Shown here one piece after another: positions 37,201-49,200 of a stretch of DNA of 64,000 nucleotides. The notes below the pieces were generated by a model that worked only from the letters and a program-made list of their open reading frames with translations, was not told where the DNA came from and searched no databases. The position numbers and the translations under genes were made by a program. Source of the DNA: Andrena cerasifolii. Lineage: Eukaryota; Arthropoda; Insecta; Hymenoptera; Andrenidae. The DNA is taken from positions 11,036,001 through 11,100,000 of the forward strand of contig NC_135126.1 in the NCBI RefSeq assembly GCF_050908995.1. The letters run 5' to 3'. Position 1 is the first letter of the stretch; each line of letters starts with the position of its first letter.

Positions 37201-40200
37201 CAACTGTGTAGTCGGCCATTCGATCCCAATGCAATGTCAAGTTCAAGGAACGATTCGTCGCCAGGGATTCCTTGGGAGTGGTGGTGACTACGAAAGGGGG
37301 TGGATTAAGTTAGCGAGTTTCTGCTTACCTCGAGTCGCGTTCAGAAACAATGAACAGGCGGTAACGGTTTGAGAGTTTACGAACGAAGTGTTAAGGAGCC
37401 GCTACTGTTTTTCTTGTCAGAACTTTGTTGCGCATGTATATCGCTCTTCGGCGCGATTACGGAGCCGTGCTCCGCGGGGAATGGAATATTTGATTGGAGC
37501 ATAAAACGGACGGTAGCCGAAGGCACGGGAGTTCAGACTTTCTATAGACAGAGCGCGAAAGAGCGACCGTAACGCGTGAATTAATCGCTCGAGAAGATAT
37601 CCCGGACCCTGTATCTTGCAGCTGATGTTTCGTAATAAAGCAGTCTTATTCAGGAATTGAATTCTGAAGGGACCGTTGAGACGAGAAAATGAGCGTTTAA
37701 AAATTAATTTGCACGGGAGCCACGGAATGGCGGAATAATTTCTAAATAGAAACGAAAGAGCTAGTTGGTAATTGGCGCGAAGCGCAGTTGATTTCCTTGC
37801 TGAATGTTCAGCGGCAACGTTTGCTCCCCGCCTCTTCTTTCCTTCGCATTTAAGCGTAGTCAGTTCCCAACCGCGGTTTCTGTGCGCAATTTCTTACCCT
37901 CTTTCCGTGCTTCTCTCTCTCTCCTTCCACGAATATGTTCTTTGTTTTTTGATGGCCCCCCATTCGCCTATTCAGGAGCGTGAGCCGCTCCTTTTCGGCA
38001 CGACGGAGACTAAAGAAGCGGGACGGATTGTCAAGGGGAAGGTGGACGTCGTTAGGGAACCGACAAATCTCGCAATAATGACACGGCGCGGAATTGTTCG
38101 CGCTTTTCACGGAGCCTCCGTCGAAGGGAGCTGTGGCGGAAATCGTGGCGACTTATCGATGCGACAGAAATAGCGACGCAGACAAAGGGTGACGGGGAGA
38201 ACCGCTCCTTTACTTCGTTGGAACGCCGGGTGCGAAATTATTTATCGCGAGGCGAAATATTGTTTAACTTTCCCGCGAATCTTCTACGGCCCGAGTATTA
38301 CAGGATGTCGGACGGAGACGGAAACCTTCGTGAACTCGTCGTAATAACTCTGATTAAACCGTTCCTCAGGATACAACTTAGGATAATTGGGAGCAGTTAT
38401 GGAGGATTTATGTAACTCGTATTCGTTATTTAATAGTAGCATTTATTCCGCGACTGACTGACGTTAATTAATCTTACAACTAAGTGCATTTAACACTTGG
38501 CGAGACGAGAGGCGACAGAACTGCTCAACAGCTAGGAGAATAGGCTGCACGGGCAAGTAGTATTGTCGCGCATTGGTCAGACACGCGTTCCCAACGCTTT
38601 GGTGATTGACTGAGCTCCCTGAGCCACTGTTAGTCAATAAGTATTTGCGATTTTTTCTCCTCTGTACTTCCAAAGAGCACGGGGAACCGTTTACGTACAT
38701 TACCGGGCAGCACAAACGGCCTGATTCTGTTTTTACTTGGACCGCTGGTTTCTTCGGAGCGAGGAGGAGCCGAAGGAAAAACTCGAAGACAAATAACGCG
38801 ACGCAAAAAGAGGAAGGAACGAGTAAGGCAGGGAGGAAAGGGACAGGCTCACCCTAACACTCGGCGCTTCATCCAAACCCGCATTGTATGCCCCGAGACG
38901 GTTAGATATTACGGGCACGTGATGTTCCTACCGTTGCTTTCTTTTCCACGTACCGCCCTCCCTGTTCTTCTCTATTTTCCCCTATGCTCGAGGACGGATA
39001 CTAATGGCCCGGAAGAGCCAGGAATGCGAGACTCCCGAAAGGTGGCGCGAAAGGATTGCCCGGTCCTTTCGGTCGGATGCAATCTTTGCGCGAAGTAAAA
39101 CGGTCAGATTGAACGAGAGCGGTGTCGCTCAGAGCGAGAAATTCTACCGTGACAAATTTCTGTTGCGATTAGATAGTGAAATAAACGAGAACGCTCGCGG
39201 AGACTCGCTAATGAGAGGGGATGAAGAATGCTCCGCTGAAAAACGGATAAGGAGGAGCCCGAGATCGTATCTCCTTTAATTGTTCGGTGTCCGTATAGAA
39301 CCGGGCGTCTCTGTTTCTTCGTAGACGCTGGAAGTGGGTGGAGATGTAGCGGAAGGAGACGCGAATCACGGTGGATAGAGGTATTCGTATCCAGTCGTAA
39401 AATATAAGGCGTCAAGGCGTCGTCGTTTCAGAGGGCGAGGTTTTTGCCGCGGCGCTTTTATGATCGATTCATCGTAAAGCCAACCGGACGTCGCCGGTCT
39501 CGGGTCGCTCGTATAACCCCGCATTTCCATTCTCCAAATAGTTTCGCCCCGCGAAACATTCTCGACAACATATTCTGACGCGCGCCGGCTCGAAATTCTC
39601 GCGTTAAATTTTTCAGTCTAATAGCGCGCCAGTCGGACGCGCGAACCGATCGAATGTCGATGCGGCCAGCGCGGACTGGTCGCGAAGGAAATTCATACGC
39701 CCAGGCGGGCGGAAAAGCGTGAATAACGCGCGACGCGTAAAAGCATTTCCGCGAGTGAAAGCGTAAGGGCGAATAAGTACCGCGGGGCCGGTCTTTTCAC
39801 CGAGGCAAGGATTTTCTAAAGATGGCAAAAAGGCAACGGACGGACGGTTCTCGTTCTCTTAAATCTTCGTACAAAGAGCCCCTTTCACTTCAGGCTACCC
39901 TTTCATCCATTCGAGCTGATCGCAGCTTGAAAACTTCTGACACTATTTAAATACTCCGCGCTAAGGAGCTTAGACGCTGCGCGATTTTTAGAAACCCTCG
40001 GCGACCACGCTACGCCCCCGCAATTTTCATTGTGATCCGCCAAGTCTCGGTCTATCATCGAATTCGTGGACTCTGCTTATCGTCCGGCTCTTAGAGTTAT
40101 CAAACGCGGGACGCCCTTTTGCACTGCGAACGAGGAAGTTGCAAAAAATGGGAAAAATAAGTTAGAAAAATCCGCCAGCGAGAGAAACGGCGAGACAATT

Positions 40201-43200
40201 TCTTTGATTTACGGGCACCTGCTAGATGGAATGAAAATCTGTCGAAACGACAGATGACCAGGTCTATTCGAACGTGCGGCCTCACCTCGCCGCGAGAAAG
40301 ATATTGGATTGCCTCACTGTTTTCTTTAAGAGAGCCTCGAAACTCAAGATAAATCAATCGGTTGCGGATATTGCGGCGTCCCGATTTTTCACTCTGACGG
40401 CTGCGTTCGATTTCACTCGTCCTCGGCTTCACGGATCGAATGTTACAGGATAAACTTCGCCCCCGCTGCGAGGCAACGATTTATGGTAATACCGCGAACC
40501 GTTTTGTAACGGCTCGATGCGAAATAGAGGCGCAAGGAGCTTTAAAGAGGACACTAGTTGAGGGCAGGAGCGAGGGAAGAAGAAGAAGAGGAAGAAAAGA
40601 AAGCGACATTCGGGACCGTTTGTCGTCCCAGAACGAAAGGGGAGAGATATATATTCGGGGCGAGGACGGGACTTCTCATTTTCTTAAGTACTCGACGCAT
40701 TGCTTTTTAAAGTACAGCATCTCGGAAGCGGGACGCCTGGCCGCCAAAGGAAACGGTCCGTGTCTCCTTGACGATTTACTTAAAATCCACCGGTAATGAA
40801 GTCCTGCCCTGAAAATTCGGATTTTAATGGGAATATTTGCTGTCGGTGCGGCAACCTCCGTCGAGGCTCGTGCCTCGTCGGTCCTGATCCCCCTCGAGCC
40901 ATCCAGGGGGACGCTCCTGCCCTCGGATCCCGTGAAAAAAAGAGTTCCGCGGGGAGAGGGCCGTCGAATCTCTTCGTTTCGGGCTTACTTTTCGTGGGGC
41001 GATCCAGGCAATCTGGGTAGAGGAATTCTCCCTTAAGTCATCAGAAGGGGGAGCGGAGTGTCGCGCAAAGCGACGGAAGGGTCCGCTCAGAGTCGACTCG
41101 ACGCTTCACCCTCGAGATATTCTTTTCGACGCGAAATTAATTCATCGGGCCGGGATTTAAATTCACGACCCTCCCGCCTCCCCCGAGAATGGAGACTGGC
41201 GATCGAGTGAAAATAGGGATTCGAAATCTATAGCGGCCTCGGCGTGTTCACAATACCCATAGCTCTTGGGGTAGCTCTTACAAATTCCGACGATGGTGGC
41301 GCGGCGATGGGACCATAGGCACACCGGCCTGGTACATTGTTCGGAATTTATAAAATGATATGCAAATCCCGGCAATATCCTCCCGTCGCAGGCCCCCCCC
41401 CTCCCTCCTCCACCTCGCTCCAATTCAACCTGTCCTCCGCGTTCCTTTCTTCCATCCCGCCTCTTTTCTGGCCGATCTCGAGTCCTTCCTTTCACCTCCA
41501 CGCGCGCAACCCCGCGACTTGTTTCTTGCATAATGCATGCCCCTCTCTTATCGATGGCCTGAGTAGGGGCTGCTTCGAGGGCGACGAGCCGTACGACTTC
41601 GGAAGCTGCACTTTCCACGGCGAACAGAGGAGCGTTTAGACATGTCGGGATCTCTCGCCCGCTCGCTCAGACATCGCCGATCGCGCCTTTTTCACGACTG
41701 ACGAGGCATCAATGTTTCATGGAAATCGCGAAGACTGACGTATCCATTCCGTGGCTTCAATTATTTACGCGGCGTGACCCTCGTTGCCCGGGCGCCCTCG
41801 GCTCCTCTCCGTCTGTCTCATATCGATCTGATCTCCGAAATTGCATCGGCGCGAATGACGTCGACGTTCTGTTACGGATTTTTCGTCCGTCACGTCGCCG
41901 TAACGGAAGGAGCACCGACAGCGACCGCTCGGCGGTACTACCGGGGCGGTGTTGCGTTATTGCTCCTCCCGAGCTTCTAAATAGTCAGTTGCCCGCGAGC
42001 TGCGTCGTTATCGCCGGTAATAGCAATAACTCGACCGCGGCAATTATTTCGCCCGACAAATCGAGAGAGAATCCTGATGCTGAACCAGCGTTTTCCCTCG
42101 ATATACCCCGCGCCGCCCATTCGTTATCATCTTCGCGAACCAGTCGCCGATCGAACGCAAAAACGTTCCGGGCGATAGCCGCCGCGCTATTGCCCGTGTA
42201 ATTTCCACGAGCGCCGTACACCGCTAAGATTCTCCCGCGTCGATGGCAGGCGAGCTGGTTAATTACGAAGAATGAAGCGACGGTGTAACGTCCTCGGATA
42301 GGGAGCCCTAACACCTGCGTTACACCGAGCTAATTCCGCGACACGGTTTACGTTCTGTCCTCCGACGCGTGTTACATCTCGCCGCCTATGTTGCGCGCGT
42401 GAGCTGCATAACGATGCGAGGGCGGCGAGGAAAGAAGCGGAAACGCCCGTCTATTTTTATTTCGCCCTGATTTCGCGACTGTCGAAGCGTCCGTCGAATG
42501 GCGGAACGCCAGAAATAAATTAAATTAACGGCTCGGAGTGATTTTCGTTGGCGAAGTATTGGAAGAACCGCCCCCTAGGGCGATTTATTTAAAGTTTAAC
42601 GGAATTATCGTGAAACGAAGAATTTACGGGCGGATATAGAAAATTTCGCAATTTCGATCGAGCGTGTGATTAAAATGTGCTACCATTTACCAGCGGGCTT
42701 TATAGGATTCGAGGGTAGCGTCGTGATTATTTGCTTCGATAACTTGTCGCTGTTCGAGTCCTCGCTCTAACGAGCAAGGCGCGAGGGCTGCGAATCTCTT
42801 TACGTAGTCGCTGCGTTTCGAAGCACATGCAGAGGGATACACGGAGCACGGAAGCACGGGCCTCAGGCGAGAGCTACATTCGAAGCGGGATGCACATCCT
42901 GCAGAAGCTGCTGCACCGCGTGTCTGAATAGCCCTTGAAATATTACAGAGCCGTTTTCTTTTGGACACGTGCTGCGCGGTCACGTACTCGCGACGACGGA
43001 AAAACGAAAGGACTCTTGTAGAGCCAGCTGCTATACGTATCATTGAGGGAACAAAAGAAATTCAATGGCAGAAGAGAAGCTTTGACAAGAATTACTTTGA
43101 TGCGGCACAGGGAACGACACTTTGAATATATCCTGTATACAGATAAGTTCGGTTTAAGATCTCGTTTAAACTTAAGAAATATATCGCTCGCCCCCTAGTC

Positions 43201-43247
43201 AGGCTTTCTTTCATGTGGCATCCACTTTCGCAATGAAAACTGCTTAA
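34201..43247. other. Intergenic DNA, no supported gene
   Basis: GC-rich and CpG-rich with dense chance frames on both strands, the longest being 40440-40796 plus (118 codons) and 41163-41618 minus (151 codons). A short AAG-rich purine tract lies at 40573-40605. The stretch at 35050-35400 is rich in TAAT/ATTA motifs and could be regulatory. No transposon ends were found. Confidence 0.5.
40573..40605. repeat. Purine-rich AAG tract
   Basis: An imperfect GAA/AAG repeat, purine on the plus strand. Confidence 0.75.
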
Positions 43248-43943
43248 GGGGTTAGGCCACCTTGGACAGCAAAATTGCAGTCACTTTCGGCATTTTGTTT
43301 TAGGAAGATAATGAAATAAAGAGAGAATTTAATATTAAGCCTGTTATTGTACAACTCTCGCCGGAAAAAATCGTATTTTTTTTCCCTACAAAATGGCGGG
43401 GGGGAAACCGTGATACCCAAGATTTTGAGGAGCGACGTTTTGCACGGTGTTCAATCTCACGGCTACACCGTTTGACCTAGAACAAAAAACCAAAAAGTTT
43501 TATTTTCTACATGACTAAATCTAGCGAAGTACGTAGGGAAATCCGGAAATATTAATTTGTCTCGAAATGGTGACCATGGGGAGAAAAAGTGCAGGTGTTA
43601 TTTTTATAAAAGTGTCAATTGCAAAGAATATATTCAAGATATCGCAAAACCGCTACGTACTTCTCTAGATTTAGTCATGTAGAAAATAAAACTTTTTGGT
43701 TTTTTATTCTAAGTCAAACGGTATAGCCGTGAGATTGAACACCGTGGAAAACGTCGCTCCTCAAGATCTTGCAAATTACTGCTCTACCGTCTCCATTTTG
43801 TAGGAAAAAAAAATATGATCTTTTCCGGCGGGAGTTGTACAATAACAGGCTTAATATTAAATTTTCTGTTTATTTCATTATCTTCCTAAAAAAAAATGCC
43901 GAAAGTGACTGCAATTTTGCTCCGTCCAATGTGGCCTAACCCC
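43248..43943. mobile_element. Foldback MITE with arms of about 289 bases, TTAA- or TA-flanked
   Basis: GGGGTTAGGCCAC at the left tip is repeated in inverse at the right tip, and the arms 43248-43536 and 43653-43943 match along nearly their whole length at about 90% by eye. The spacer is 116 bases. TTAA occurs at 43244-43247 and 43944-43947, consistent with a TTAA duplication. A TA duplication with one extra A in each tip is the alternative (mariner type). No coding frame is present. The arms include conserved blocks such as TTAATATTAAGCCTGTTATT and CATGACTAAATCTAG. A transcript through it would form a very long hairpin. Confidence 0.85.
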
Positions 43944-45154
43944 TTAAGTAGTCACAGCATTCTTCCACGAACAATTTTCCGGGCCGCATTCGCGGCTGAT
44001 TTCACATGCGATGGAAGCTGCAGAGTGTAATTAGTCAGTGTCATGTTACGTGTTAACGTTAGCCGAGGCTTGACTATCTCAGAGTGTCTCGTACGCACGT
44101 CACGTCCCTTCGAACTTGACCCGAAACTTTCATCCCGATGTAAACGCTTTCGTTCATTAACTATACATTTGATTACGCCTCCGTCGATGCAGGCTTCCGC
44201 CCGCCGCTTCGCGCAGGGGCAAGTTTTCGGTTCCTCGACTCCGCGCCCGTGTTTTCCCGTGTTCTATGTAATGAAGTGCAAACGGGCAATGTGTACCCGC
44301 CTAGAAAGCCGCTTCCTGTTCCTCCCTCAGCAATGTAGGATAGTATAATTGCTAAACGCTTACTTAGCGTATGCTTCCTGATGTAAGATACTTAGAACGC
44401 TGTTTGCGAGTCGTCAGGCTAATTTGTTTGGAAAATATGTATATACATATAGATCGCTTTAGCAACGTAGGTATACCGAGCTCTGAGGCCGAGCTAATCC
44501 CCGGGACGGTCTATAACGACCTGCGAAATTGTTTGAGAACACTGGAGAACAGATTCTTTGCGGAATGCTTCGTTTCACATGCAAACGACTCTTTGCTGAT
44601 ACCTTGCCGCATCTTCCTGAAGCTTCTACCCTTGAATTTCAACGGAAGAACAGCTGATTTCCCCTATTCATTGATGAACACACGATCTACCATATCTGCT
44701 CCACGACCCCCGCAAGTGCAGAGGCGTGCGTCGTTGGGGCAGACCCCACGCGGGTCATCGGCGACCGGATTTTTACGTCGCCGCGGAACCGGGCGATAGC
44801 TAGAGGCGGACGGTCGGGTGGGTTTTGAAGCCGCACGATCCAATAATCGCCGGCACAGAATGCTAATTGCGATTGGCACGTTCGCCGGGGCAGACGGAGC
44901 GGGTAACGTTGTCGCGATCATCCGTGAACAGTGGCGCTCAACCCAAGGTTATTTATATGCCGGACGGTGGACGGGTGCACGGCGCGCTCGTAAATCTCGC
45001 GGTACCGGGCGGACGAACCAGGGTGTCGGCCAATCAGGATGTAGATGCTGTACACAGATTCCTGTGTCGCAGGAAGAAATTTGGAAATTTCGATCCGCGC
45101 CCCGATGGCCCGCCGATACGTCGCTGCGAATCTACGCCGTGCATGTTTATTGTC

Positions 45155-45179
45155 GCATAATGCATAGCATTATGCAAAT
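45155..45179. promoter_or_regulatory. Dyad with embedded octamer
   Basis: GCATAATGC and GCATTATGC form a perfect 9-base inverted pair with a 3-base centre. The right half runs into ATGCAAAT (45172-45179), the consensus octamer bound by POU-domain factors. This is a candidate binding site only. Octamers occur by chance about twice in a window this size. Confidence 0.3.
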
Positions 45180-46200
45180 CGCCGCCGCGCCGCTTACACT
45201 TGTAGCCCCGCGGAAATAAAGCTGTGTCGGTGCGTGGGCGTAACACAATGGCCACAGCCGTGGACACACGGCCCCGCCAGCGGGCAATGTGTTTGTTTGG
45301 CGGAAAAGCGCGGAAAAACCGGGTACCGCGGACATCGCAAGCTTTACAATTTGTCGGCGGTTCGTTTCTGCCCGGGCGCTGTAACCGGAATGGTAAGTGA
45401 AAATGTGAACGCGAGAATTGCAGGGTCGGCGGGAGGAAACGCGGGGCGAGCATTTTTCTCCCCGCGCGAATTCGCCGCGGTGAAAAATCATCGATAATAC
45501 CGGGGAAAGTTTGCGCGCGGCCGCGAGCCCGCCCCTACTGGTCGAGCAGAATAGCTGGTCTAATTGTTAATTTTGCTCGGGGCAACGAAACGTTTGCGAT
45601 TAATTACGATCGCCAAATTACATCATATGAAACGAATTCGTTTGTACGACGGAGCCAGAACGTAACGGCGCAGCGTCGCGGCGTGCGTGCGGTGGAGAGC
45701 GAGGGTCGCCGCCGAGCTGGCTGCAAAGTGAAAACAATTAAGCATGAAAACTAAATACGTTAGCCGGCTCCGGTGGTGAAATGAAATAGAAATTAGAACG
45801 TGCGGGTTTATGGGGTTTTAACGAACGCGCGGTGTCTGAAACGGAGCCGGTAGATAATAACCAGTCCACGGTCCAACTTGTCGCACCTGTTTCCAGTAAG
45901 GGTTCAATTAAAAGTCTGCGGGAACAAAGAATGGACGAGCACCGTCTGTTAATTTATAAAAACTCCATTATTCGCGTCTGTGCCTTGCGCGTGTCGAGCG
46001 TATAGGTATTACCCGGCACCCATAAAACTGCCGTACATTGAAGACAATTAACTCAGTCCTTTATTGTATTATATTGTATTATATAATCATCCGCGTAATT
46101 TCAGATCGCACGATCCGTCAGTTTTGGTAGGTATAATCCCCCCGTGCGTTCTATTTCTCGTTACCAGTAATTGATACATACAATGGAACAAATTATATTG

Positions 46201-46229
46201 GAGCAAGCTGGATCTTTCCAGCTGTGCTC
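46201..46229 (+). repeat. Short hairpin
   Basis: GAGCA plus AGCTGGA pairs with TCCAGCT plus TGCTC, giving 12 base pairs with one bulged G and a TCTT loop. It is too short for a miRNA precursor, and no T-tract follows to suggest a terminator. Confidence 0.7.
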
Positions 46230-49200
46230 GAAAATGAATTCAACGCGGCGGGTATAATAATATCGCAGGGATCATCTAATCGCCACCAATTATCCGAATA
46301 CCTCAGGAAATTACCGTGTGATTGCACCCGATTATAATCCAGATAATAATGCAACGAACCATCTGCATAATTAATTTCAATCCCAGCGATCTCGTTAAAA
46401 ATTTCAGAACGCGCCGGACGCGTTTACGGGCCGATAATTCGCGATCGCCTCGCTAATGAAAGAAGCAACGGGGGCGTGCGCAACTCGGCGGGCACGTTTG
46501 TCAATCAGTCGTTCCGACAGAACGGGGCAAAAATCGCGCCGCGCGCGCTCAAATTACCCGTCATAGGGTGGCTCCCATCGTTTATTTACAATTCGCAAAT
46601 CGAATATCTCGCGCCATTACGCGAATTGTTCGTTGAACGCCAGTATGTAGGCACGTCGAAGCGTCTGCGTAATTAATTCCGCCCGTGACCGTGGGCGAGC
46701 CGGGGCCCATTTAAATTTTCAAAATTCATTCCACGCCTAGCGCGTTTCGGTTACACACCGATTGGGATCGCACCGAGCGCCCCGGCTAATTGAAGAAACG
46801 TCGGGGTGTCTATTAACGCCAATAAGCGTCGACGTCGCGAAAGCCCCTACCGAGGAGTCACATTCGTCGGTGGAAATTATTTCCACCGCGTGCCGGTACG
46901 TAACGGCGAATCATCGCCAAGGAAACTCGACTCGTCCGTAAAGTCACGTCCACATCGAGCATAATGCGAGCAACGTTGTAACGGCCATGAAGGTCTGCTC
47001 GTGTCTCCACATACTGGAGCACGTTTGCCCGACCTATGACCAGCACGGCGGACGTGCGAAAATTGGCGATCTCGAGGGCGACAAAAAGCCCCTGGATGCA
47101 GGGGCAATATGTGCGCGAGACGACCACGTCAACGTACGTACCTCGTAAATTTCACTGTTCGCCTCTGGACGTACATTTGCACAATATCTCTTACGGAGTA
47201 TCGTGAACGGCTCTGTTACGCGCCTCTGCTTGTTACGGTAAAATTATAATTATCCGTTGACGCCGGCCTGGTGTTTTTGCGTGGCGCTGGCCAGTCGAAG
47301 TTATTCGCGGTGCACAGTACCCGGGTAGAATGGTTCATTAAACGCAACGCGAAAGGCTACACAGCGGTATCACGAATCAATAGTGGCAGAAACAATCGTT
47401 GCCGGCTGTACTGTTAAGCTTCATCTGCGGTATGATTGAAAGGCTCGAGGAACGAGTTTTTAAAGCCACGAATTGTGACAATAAGGGCTCCTCCTGCGCC
47501 TGGAGTAGGTAAGTAAGAAGCGGTGCTGCATTATTCGTACAGAGACTTGCTCGCCAGCAACTTTCCACTGACGCGTCCATCCCTTTCCGCGATTCCTCGT
47601 AGAATGACTTCGTCAGTGGTTATAAAGGTAATCGTAGGCGGGGCTGGTCCCATCATCGGATTTCCCACCGGGGAAAGAAATTTCGCGAGGAAGCTTAACG
47701 GAAACAGCGAGGCCTGTGGCACTGGTTTTATCATCCCCCTTAACGGGAAATGTGTGGGGTAGGACGGTTGATTCTTGTCGTTACGTTTCCTCACGTCTGA
47801 ACAGACGCGAGCCGAGCGTGTGGCAGCAGAATGGTCGAGGGTCGGGTGAAATGACTTTTCATACCCCGAGGGTATCTCTGCTCCCGGAAATATGGATATA
47901 GGCAATTAAAATTACGTGACAGCGGCACGGGGGAGGGAAGTCACGGCGGGACGTCGTCGTGCTGTTTCAAAGTCACTTTACGTCTTTCTTCGCTGAGCCC
48001 TGAAGGGTCCCCGGGCGGGGTACGAGTAGGGCTCACTGAAAAATTCGCCGCTCAAATCTGACGCGGCAGATCTGGTTACTGCGAAGACATCGTACGAGAT
48101 CTCTTTATCAAGTAGGTATATCAGTCCCACGCGAAACAAGCGCTCGTATAGTAGCCCGGGAAAGTATCAAGCTACACGCTGAATATTAAAGCTCGGCAAA
48201 AGAACTCTTGTGGACGAACAAGCCGCCCGGATGTTGACCTTCGTGTGTTCGACGATGCTGCCTGCGCGAGATTCATAATGAACCCCTTTGCTTCCGCTGT
48301 ACCGCGGCCAGTTTGCTCGGGTTTAATTGAATCGTCTATTTTTTACGATACCTTTGTTCTGCCGCGATGCAGTGGCTCGTTTTATGAATGCCGATTGAGA
48401 AACGACTCCTCGTTACAATTTCCTCTTGTTCGCACCTTGCTTCGTCGATATCGTCGACGTCTCGTTGGATCGTAGATGATGAAAGTTGCTGAGCATTCTG
48501 TGGGTTGCTAGTTGCTTGCCTGGACAGGGCGCGGTGCGTGATTACGGTTCAGTCTGTGTCTCGTTCTCGAAGGATGCACTTGTCCGAAGAACAGTCCTTG
48601 AAAGGCGAATTATAAGAGGAAGCTGGAGAGGGCGAAACCGCTGGATTCGCTTATCGTGGATGAGGCTGTACCGTTTCGAATGATACGAGCCAGGGCTCGA
48701 AGGGAGACCGGCACTCCGAAAAATACTCGGAGGAGATACCACGGACTCGTGCGTCGGAGCGACTTCAGTGGATCGAATTCCCCTCGCTGGCGGGGTGCAC
48801 GGCTTATCTTGCGTGAATTCCTGTTGGATGTTCGAGTCGATGTTCCAGTCAAGAGTTTCCAGCGGAATAGTAGCAACTTTAAAATCGCGGAGAAGTTTCT
48901 TTGGATCGGATAGATATGTCCTGTCTTTGGCGAACTAAGATCGCTGTCGAAGTCGAGAATCGAGTCCGAGGAAACTCGGTTCCCGGAGAAGCTCGGGGAC
49001 TATCGTCTCACCCGGACACGCGCGAAAATCCCTTCTAGCATAAATGGCCGATTATGAGCCCGATACTTCACCATTCTAACGTCCTCTGTTACGACTGACA
49101 CTTCGAAACGATACGAGGAGGACTCGGGTACTACCTTTGCGCGTTTAATTCCTCGCGATAAAGATTATCGAAGAGATCATAAAGGGGCGGGAACAGGTGA

